Assembly: GCA_965249745.1 (NCBI GenBank)
Contig: OZ252252.1
Coordinates: forward strand, 1,550,001-1,614,000
Direction: 5' to 3'
From: JANYHH01 sp965249745
Lineage (GTDB): Bacteria; Deinococcota; Deinococci; Deinococcales; JAAFIG01
DNA: 64,000 nucleotides
Numbering within the stretch: the stretch's first letter is position 1; every line of letters begins with the position of its first letter. The notes under the pieces were generated by a model. That model was not told the DNA's origin, did not search any database, and saw only the letters and a program-made list of their open reading frames with translations. The translations under genes were made by a program, and so were the position numbers. Positions 58,521-64,000 of this stretch are shown here, piece by piece.

Positions 58521-59648
58521 ATGATTCGCCTGTCAGACCGCTCGCTGGGCCCCATTGCCGAAAAAATTCAGGCGGGAGAGCGCCTCAGTTTCAGTGAGGG
58601 GATGCAGCTCTTCCACACCCCGGACATGAACGCCCTGTCGCAACTCGCCAATCTAGTCAGGAACCGCAAGAACGGCGACAAGACCTACTTCGTTCATTCC
58701 ATGCGCCTGGAGTTCACCAACATCTGCTACGTCGGCTGCACCTTCTGCGCCTTCGCCGCCAACAAAAACGAGGCTCGAGCCTGGGATTACAGCGTCGAAG
58801 ATGTTGTCGCCAAGGTCCGCGAGAAGTACGAACCCGGCTTGCAAGAGTTGCACATGAGCAGCGGTCATCACCCGACGCACCCGTGGAGCTACTACCCAGA
58901 AATGGTGCGCGCCCTGAACGCCAACTTTCCCGGTTTGCAGGTGAAAGCCTTCACAGCCGCCGAAATTGAACACCTCAGTCACATCGCCAAGAAATCCACC
59001 TTAGAGGTACTGACCGAACTAAAAGCGGCCGGTCTAGCCGCGATGCCCGGTGGCGGCGCGGAAATCTTCGCCGACCGCGTTCGCGAACAGATCGCCAAGC
59101 GCAAGGTCAGCGCCGACAAGTGGCTCGAGATTCACCGCCAGGCCCACAGCTTAGGGATTCGGACCAACGCCACGATGCTGTACGGACACATTGAAACCCT
59201 GGAGGAACGCCTGGATCACATGGATCGCCTCCGCGCCCTGCAAGACGAAACCGGCGGCTTTCACAGTTTCATTCCGCTCGCATTTCAGCCTGACGCCAAC
59301 GCGCTAGCGTTCAACCTCGGGAAGACCGAGTTCACGACCGGGATTGACGACCTGAGAAATCTGGCCGTCTCGAGGTTATACCTGGACAACTTCCAGCACA
59401 TCAAAGGCTACTGGGTGATGATCGGCTCCGACCTGACTCAGGTCAGCTTGGACTGGGGCGTCAGCGACGTGGACGGCACGATTCTGGACGAACACATCGC
59501 GCACGCGGCGGGCGCGACTAGCCCGTTGGGGTTGACGACGCAGAAGATGGTGGACATGATCCAGCGAGCGGGGCGGATTCCAGTGGAACGCAACGCGTAC
59601 TACGACGAGTTGAAGGTGTATCAGCCGCTCGAGTTGGCGACGGATTGA
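58521..59648 (+). CDS. mqnE: Aminofutalosine synthase
   Basis: 375 aa radical-SAM enzyme. Cluster motif ICYVGCTFCAF (CxxxCxxC), MSSGHHPTHPW, NATMLYGHIETLEERLDHMD and FIPLAFQPDANAL mark MqnE in the CofH/MqnC group. It joins SAM adenosine to the chorismate-derived enolpyruvyl benzoate produced by MqnA. TATGAT (58509-58514) lies 6 nt before ATG. With mqnA at 63690 it shows the futalosine menaquinone route. Confidence 0.93.
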   Translation: MIRLSDRSLGPIAEKIQAGERLSFSEGMQLFHTPDMNALSQLANLVRNRKNGDKTYFVHSMRLEFTNICYVGCTFCAFAANKNEARAWDYSVEDVVAKVREKYEPGLQELHMSSGHHPTHPWSYYPEMVRALNANFPGLQVKAFTAAEIEHLSHIAKKSTLEVLTELKAAGLAAMPGGGAEIFADRVREQIAKRKVSADKWLEIHRQAHSLGIRTNATMLYGHIETLEERLDHMDRLRALQDETGGFHSFIPLAFQPDANALAFNLGKTEFTTGIDDLRNLAVSRLYLDNFQHIKGYWVMIGSDLTQVSLDWGVSDVDGTILDEHIAHAAGATSPLGLTTQKMVDMIQRAGRIPVERNAYYDELKVYQPLELATD

Positions 59649-59683
59649 ATACCAAATCAGGTCATTGATTGTAGACTCCATCA

Positions 59684-60559
59684 GTGTCCAAGCAAATCGC
59701 TTTCGGCTGGTACGGCGGGAAGTACAGTCACCTCGATTGGTTGTTGCCCTTGCTGCCTCGAGCCACACATTTCTGTGATGTTTACGGCGGTTCGGCGGCT
59801 GTGATTATCAACCGCGAACCAGCAGCGGTAGAAACGTACAATGATATTGACTCTGAGCTGGTTAATTTTTTTCGTGTGTTGCGCGAACAAAAAGATGCGC
59901 TCACCGAGGCTATTGGATTGACACCGTTTTCTAGGGAAGAACTAGCGCTCGCCTGCGAACCCTTGACCAATGATGTCACGGGTCTCGAACGGGCCCGGCG
60001 CTTCTATGTAAGAGCGCGTCAAGTTCGTACTGGACTAGCGCAGACGGCATCAGCCGGGCGCTGGGCACACTGCGTACTGACGAGTCGCGCTGGCATGGCG
60101 GGTGCAGTCTCGAGATGGCTCGGAGCCGTGGAAGACTTACCGTTAATCGCGCAACGTTTGTTACGGGTACAGATTGAGAACGCACCTGCGCTCGAGGTGA
60201 TTGCGCGTTACGACTCGCCAGAAACACTGTTTTACTGTGACCCGCCGTATGTACACAAAACTCGAGGTGACAGCAGGGCGTACGGGTTCGAGATGACTGA
60301 TGACGATCATCGCGTTCTGGCGAAAATGCTCAGGGGTGTGCAAGCTAAAGTGGCCCTCTCAGGATATCGCAGCGCTTTGTATGATTCCTTATACGAAGGC
60401 TGGTACGTGACGTTTGCGCCCAGCAGACAGATTCACAGCGTCAAGCAGGAGCGCACTGAAGTGCTGTGGACAAACTATAATCCGACATTGATAACCACTC
60501 AGATTGAGGAAACATGGACCCGACCGACATCCTCGAAACCGCTTTTCGAGACGCCCTAG
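59684..60559 (+). CDS. D12-class (Dam-like) adenine-N6 DNA methyltransferase
   Basis: 291 aa from GTG 59684; TAGACT (59672-59677) is 6 nt upstream. Motif I FGWYGGKYSHLDWLLPLLP (G-K type of D12), CDVYGGSAAVI, YNDIDSELVNFFRVLRE, catalytic DPPY in LFYCDPPYVHKTRG, and VALSGYRSALYDSLYEGW. Dam/DpnM-type methylases modify adenine. Overlaps the next gene by 46 bp, a methylase-endonuclease arrangement. Target site not deducible. Confidence 0.9.
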   Translation: MSKQIAFGWYGGKYSHLDWLLPLLPRATHFCDVYGGSAAVIINREPAAVETYNDIDSELVNFFRVLREQKDALTEAIGLTPFSREELALACEPLTNDVTGLERARRFYVRARQVRTGLAQTASAGRWAHCVLTSRAGMAGAVSRWLGAVEDLPLIAQRLLRVQIENAPALEVIARYDSPETLFYCDPPYVHKTRGDSRAYGFEMTDDDHRVLAKMLRGVQAKVALSGYRSALYDSLYEGWYVTFAPSRQIHSVKQERTEVLWTNYNPTLITTQIEETWTRPTSSKPLFETP

Positions 60560-61611
60560 ACGCCAACTGGGTTTTCACCGCCGACGCAGATATCCTGGAG
60601 CGCGTGCGACAAGTCTCACAACGGCAACATGCAGTCACACGCTTCGTGCTGGCTTGTTGTCTGGCCAAAACTCACGACCCAAGCGTTGATATTCGTAAGC
60701 CTTACACACAAATCGGTGGCGGTGATGCCTATTCTGGCCGCAGTTACGACGAGCAGTTCATCACCGCGTTTATCTTCAAACACGAACTCCCCTGCAATCC
60801 AACGACTGCCTTTCTGACGCCTGCATTACGGAATCACAACCGCACACTGACACCGGATTTGAACCTGGAAGGCAGACCTGCCGCGTTGTACAGAGCTGTT
60901 CTCGAATTGCTGAACGATATTTTTTCGTCTCGAGTGACGGCAATGGCGGTGTTAACCGAAACCATTGGACAGTTGCTGATGACTCGAGACATGAATCGGC
61001 AGCGCATGGCTTCCCTTTTAAATAACCTAAAAAATCATGAAGTTGAATTGCCTTTGTCGGCTGAGCAGATCGTGATGTTGATCGAACAGCATTTGCGTTT
61101 GCCCCATAGCAGTCGCTTACCAGTCCTGATCGTCGCGGCCGCTTATGAAGCTGGCGGATTTTCCCTTGGAGAGCACATATTGCCGCTCCAGGTTCATAAC
61201 GCCGCCGATAAACAAACAGGGGCGACGGGTGATGTTGAGGTCGTTCTAAGTAACGAACAACTGGTTGCCGTGTACGAAATGAAGATGCGACGCATCACCA
61301 GAGACGACATCAATACCGCACTACAAAAGTTACAGCAGCGTCGCCTCGAGCATTACGTGTTTATAACCACCGAAGCTGCCGATCTCGAGGTACACGAGTA
61401 TGCGGCCAGTCTGTACGTGACAACGGGCGGTACGGAGATCGTGATTCTGGATTGCATTGAATTTTTAGGACACTTCCTGCACTTCTTTCATCGTCACCGT
61501 CAACATTTCCTTGAGGCATACCAGCGTCTCGTGTTAATAGAACCTGAGAGTGCAGTCAGACAAGAACTCAAGGAAGCTTGGTTGGCTTTGCGACGAGCTG
61601 CCGAGGCTTAG
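60514..61611 (+). CDS. Putative type II restriction endonuclease, SacI-like
   Basis: 365 aa. GAGGA lies 5 nt before ATG 60514, and the gene overlaps the methylase. The N-half has HDPSVDIRKPYTQIG ... YDEQFITAFI as in SacI-type enzymes; the C-half has GDVEVVLSNEQLVAVYEMKM, a D-x(14-18)-ExK arrangement of PD-(D/E)xK nucleases, then HYVFITTEAADLEV. By layout it resembles SacI (from memory). Site unknown. Lower G+C than neighbours, but it carries CTCGAG at the usual density. Confidence 0.65.
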   Translation: MDPTDILETAFRDALDANWVFTADADILERVRQVSQRQHAVTRFVLACCLAKTHDPSVDIRKPYTQIGGGDAYSGRSYDEQFITAFIFKHELPCNPTTAFLTPALRNHNRTLTPDLNLEGRPAALYRAVLELLNDIFSSRVTAMAVLTETIGQLLMTRDMNRQRMASLLNNLKNHEVELPLSAEQIVMLIEQHLRLPHSSRLPVLIVAAAYEAGGFSLGEHILPLQVHNAADKQTGATGDVEVVLSNEQLVAVYEMKMRRITRDDINTALQKLQQRRLEHYVFITTEAADLEVHEYAASLYVTTGGTEIVILDCIEFLGHFLHFFHRHRQHFLEAYQRLVLIEPESAVRQELKEAWLALRRAAEA

Positions 61612-61646
61612 CAAGATAGTTCGTGTCACTTCCAAAAGAAAACTGA

Positions 61647-61964
61647 TTAAGGTTTAATCTGATACCTCTGCCCGTTTCGTCCCACACCACGAATCAATCT
61701 GACTCGAGCGGACGAGTATTCAATCGTGGTTGATGCGAAAAAATCCTTGATGCCGGGATAAGCCACCTCGCAACTGCTCGGCTTGTAACCCGTTCCAAAG
61801 CGCCCTTGTTGCACCTCGAGCGCCGTCGCGCACGCTTGAAGGCTGCGGGTTTCCGTCATCACCGCTCGAGGTTCTGGGGCTGAGGTGTTGATGCGTACAC
61901 TGTTGTACATGGCGAACAGTGCCAGTGGGAGCAGAATCAATCCCCAGATCAGATTGCGAATCAT
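61647..61964 (-). CDS. Hypothetical single-pass membrane protein
   Basis: 105 aa. N-terminal helix MIRNLIWGLILLPLALFAMY anchors an outer domain with two Cys (SLQACATALEVQQ; KPSSCEVAYPGIKD) that may pair, and basic end RNGQRYQIKP. Start ATG 61964 overlaps the stop of an uncertain 62-aa frame (61961-62149). No family recognised. Confidence 0.6.
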   Translation of the reverse strand: MIRNLIWGLILLPLALFAMYNSVRINTSAPEPRAVMTETRSLQACATALEVQQGRFGTGYKPSSCEVAYPGIKDFFASTTIEYSSARVRLIRGVGRNGQRYQIKP

Positions 61965-62158
61965 GAGCAGGCGCAGACTAACGCACTTTGGTTCATCTGT
62001 CGTTTCTTGGCTCGAACGACCCCGCTAGATTGCTCGAGTTTTGCACGTCCGTGCCGCAGATGCTGAGCCTCGAAGGACGCGGGGATAGGTGGATCAAACC
62101 GAGACTCGAGGTGGGAGGCCTGTAGTGCCTGAGAGTGCGGAGCTGGCATTTCAGTGTG

Positions 62159-62299
62159 ATGACTTGGAATGCGGCTCGAGCGCGGTTTCTGAAGTTTAGA
62201 ATTGGAGCGGGCGACATTCAGCGTTACGGGTTCGGTGAGAGTTTCGACGCTTCCGACCCGGACGGCTACCCGCTCAGCCTGTACCGATTGAGCGAGTAG
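62159..62299 (+). pseudogene. C-terminal remnant of a VOC-domain protein
   Basis: A 46-codon forward frame ends at 62299 with GFGESFDASDPDGYPLSLYR, the typical C-terminal end of glyoxalase/VOC proteins (F-DPDG-PL-LY). The preceding part shows no VOC sequence, so this is a truncated remnant. Its stop abuts the convergent MFS gene. Confidence 0.6.
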
Positions 62300-63619
62300 T
62301 CAGGCAGCGTCAGCAACATTCATGGCATCGAAATCTGGCACGATTCGTTCCACGTCTCTGACCTTGGGGTTCAGCGCGGCGCTGGCAACCACGCCAAGTC
62401 CCCAGACGCCCGTGAACAGCACCGCCAGCGCGACCCCGGCTCCAGCTCCAGTTCCGACCAGACCGGCAAAAACTGTGGTCAGGCCGCCGCCATCCTTCAT
62501 GCCCGGGGTCAGCAGGCGGTCGGTGATCGGACCCATGACCAGCATCCCAAGTGGACTGGCGATAAAGGACACAGACTGACGGGCTGCCCGCACCCGTCCC
62601 TGGAACGCCGGGGCAATCTTCGCCTGCCAGATCGCGCCGTTGGAGGCTCCGATCAGCGTGTAGACCGACATAGAGAGTGCACTGGCCAATCCCCAGAGCC
62701 AAATATGTTGTCCTAATCCCATTACCACCAGTCCAGCCGCGTATAGCCCCATGCCCAGTAAGCCACCGAGAATTCGTCGCTTCGGTACGCCCCAAGCGCT
62801 GACGGCCAAGCCACCCAGAATGCCACCGATGCCAGCCGCCGTTCGCACCACCGCCAGCGCAGCCTCCCCGCCTCGAGCCAGGATCAGCGCCGGTTGGATG
62901 GCTTGGGCGGCTCCAAAGGCGAAATTAAAGGCCGCGCTCGTCAGCAGTAATCCTAGCAGGCTCGAGTGAGACCAGAGGTACTTGAAACCGAAGCTGGCCT
63001 CCTCGAGCCATTTGATTCTGGTGCGAGTCTCGGGGGGTGGCGGTTGCGGGATGCGAATAAACGCCAGGGCCGTGAGTGGACCGATGTAGCTCAGGACATC
63101 CAGGAGGAAAACCCCGGTCAGTCCCAGAACCGGGTACAGAATCACGGCGATGAGTGGCCCAGCGAGGGTACGAACGGAGTCCGCCAGAGACAGGGCACCG
63201 CTGGCTTTTGGGTATTCCTCTTTGGAAATCATCAGACTCAGCGCGGAAGCGTAGGCGGGTCCCTGGAAGGCCTGGGTGATGCCGTTGACGACCAGACCAG
63301 CGTAAATATGCCAGAGTTGCAGAACTCCGAACAACTGCAACCCCAATGTCACGACAGCGACCGCAACACCGCCGAGGTCGGAGAGCATCAACATGAGTTT
63401 GCGGTTGCTGCGATCCACGATCACGCCCGCGAACGGCGATACGATCACGAGTGGCAACAGGTGAAAAAATCCGATCAGTGCCAGGGAGGTGGCGCTACCG
63501 GTTTTCTCGAAGGCCCAGATGGTGATGGAGAAATTATTGACCTCATCACCCAGGAGTGAAATCATTTGCCCCATGGCCACGACACGAAAAGCGGTCAATC
63601 CCGTGCGCCACGAATTCAT
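62300..63619 (-). CDS. MFS transporter
   Basis: 439 aa, about 12 helices. LGDEVNNFSITIWAFEKTGS, FAGVIVDRSNRKLMLMLSDL (A-loop), PAYASALSLMISKEEYPKAS and WQAKIAPAFQGRVRAARQSV place it with the MFS exporters of the tetracycline/macrolide-efflux group. Substrate unknown. Not the same subgroup as the pump at 13220. Confidence 0.87.
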   Translation of the reverse strand: MNSWRTGLTAFRVVAMGQMISLLGDEVNNFSITIWAFEKTGSATSLALIGFFHLLPLVIVSPFAGVIVDRSNRKLMLMLSDLGGVAVAVVTLGLQLFGVLQLWHIYAGLVVNGITQAFQGPAYASALSLMISKEEYPKASGALSLADSVRTLAGPLIAVILYPVLGLTGVFLLDVLSYIGPLTALAFIRIPQPPPPETRTRIKWLEEASFGFKYLWSHSSLLGLLLTSAAFNFAFGAAQAIQPALILARGGEAALAVVRTAAGIGGILGGLAVSAWGVPKRRILGGLLGMGLYAAGLVVMGLGQHIWLWGLASALSMSVYTLIGASNGAIWQAKIAPAFQGRVRAARQSVSFIASPLGMLVMGPITDRLLTPGMKDGGGLTTVFAGLVGTGAGAGVALAVLFTGVWGLGVVASAALNPKVRDVERIVPDFDAMNVADAA

Positions 63620-63689
63620 CGGCGCTGATACTACCGTCTTTTGAAGCTCGAGGACAAATTCTGATCCGCCCTGTGACTAGACTGCCGCT

Positions 63690-64000
63690 ATGACCCGTCT
63701 GGGCATCATCCATTACACCAACGTCGCGCCGCTCTTGCACAGCCTGGAATCCGAGTTGCGTGGTTTGGACGTGGACTGGCAGCGCGGCGTGCCGACGCAG
63801 ATCAACGCGGCGCTGCTTTCCGGAGAGGTCAACTTAGCGAACATCAGCGCGTTTGAATTCATTCAGCACGCGGATCGTTTGCGGGCGCTGCCGGACTTCA
63901 GCATTAGCGTGCTCGGACCGGTTTACAGCGTCAACCTGTTTCATACCGTACCCTGGCGCGAACTCGAGGGACGGGAGGTGGCCGTGACGAGCCACAGCGC
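63690..64000 (+). CDS. mqnA: Chorismate dehydratase, 3' end outside window
   Basis: First 103 codons. MTRLGIIHYTNVAPLLHSLE, GVPTQINAALLSGEVNLANI and SAFEFIQHADRLRALPDFSI are MqnA landmarks, followed by VYSVNLFHTVPW. MqnA dehydrates chorismate to 3-enolpyruvyl benzoate, the first futalosine-pathway step; mqnE lies 4 kb upstream. TAGACT (63678-63683) lies 6 nt before ATG 63690. Confidence 0.93.
   Translation, partial: MTRLGIIHYTNVAPLLHSLESELRGLDVDWQRGVPTQINAALLSGEVNLANISAFEFIQHADRLRALPDFSISVLGPVYSVNLFHTVPWRELEGREVAVTSHS

Larger units (their letters stand above)
1..64000. repeat. Dispersed palindrome CTCGAG, strongly over-represented
   Basis: The 6-bp palindrome CTCGAG occurs throughout. I counted 21 copies in the first 3,861 bases (for example 243, 409, 3067, 3084, 3850), where base composition predicts about one. 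Later regions look similar, at roughly four to six per kb. Copies fall in all reading frames (CTC-GAG Leu-Glu; xCT-CGA-Gxx with the usually rare CGA Arg codon; TCG-AGx), between genes and in terminator stems. I see none in rpsO, rpmF, the HU gene or the tRNA. It resembles HIP1 of cyanobacteria in behaviour, not in sequence. Confidence 0.9.

Noticed and set aside
61961..62149. 62-aa reverse ORF overlapping the 61647 gene by ATGA
   Set aside because: The overlap is attractive, but composition is Gln/Ser/Arg-rich without regular structure and there is no clear Shine-Dalgarno; left unannotated.

Overview
The window is about 58-60% G+C bacterial chromosome and looks like a member of the Deinococcota. 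Three things point there. A DUF1999-type acetyltransferase, typical of Deinococcus/Thermus, lies at 49200. Menaquinone is made by the futalosine route (mqnE at 58521, mqnA at 63690). About twenty genes carry a TANNNT -10 box only 5-8 nt before the start codon, the leaderless-mRNA layout known from Deinococcus. There are no insertion sequences, phage genes or CRISPR arrays. One tRNA-Arg(CCG) is present.

Layout. 1-7.9 kb: esterase, repeat-blade lipoprotein, two oxidoreductases with a divergent TetR regulator, a decayed gene, queA, an SDR-VOC fusion and a SufR-like regulator. 8.2-10.7 kb: aroK-aroB-peptidase E operon behind a leaderless upstream ORF. 10.8-18.4 kb: ArsR/AHSA1 pair with its operator, rpsO, an MFS pump behind a structured leader, an SPFH protein, a DUF4157 effector-like protein, and hsp20 under a HAIR (HspR) site. 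18.6-21.2 kb: DedA, erythromycin-esterase-like and DinB-like proteins. 21.2-27.0 kb: two related lipoproteins, a small protein, a small exported peptide and a 1079-aa SARP-type regulator. 27.2-36.5 kb: rpmF-fabH, SixA/Ppx, a parvulin-PEGA protein, tRNA-Arg and small genes. 36.6-47 kb: two-component system, a G8-domain lipoprotein, ECF sigma/anti-sigma. 47-56 kb: YceH, HU, Rieske, DUF1999, and a second SARP regulator divergent from a 978-aa lipoprotein. 56-64 kb: ApbE-DUF2271-PepSY cluster, mqnE, a D12 methyltransferase with a SacI-like endonuclease, an MFS gene and mqnA.

Two patterns cross gene boundaries. First, the palindrome CTCGAG is enormously over-represented (21 copies in the first 3.86 kb, where about one is expected), in all reading frames, between genes and in terminator stems. 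It behaves like the HIP1 octamer of cyanobacteria. Second, both SARP regulators sit beside lipoprotein genes whose promoters carry two direct repeats with an 11-bp period just upstream of the -10 box (22225, 23444, 52894). This is SARP-type promoter geometry and suggests dedicated regulator-lipoprotein modules. One module also holds a small secreted peptide that shares the word SLSETIL with its lipoprotein.
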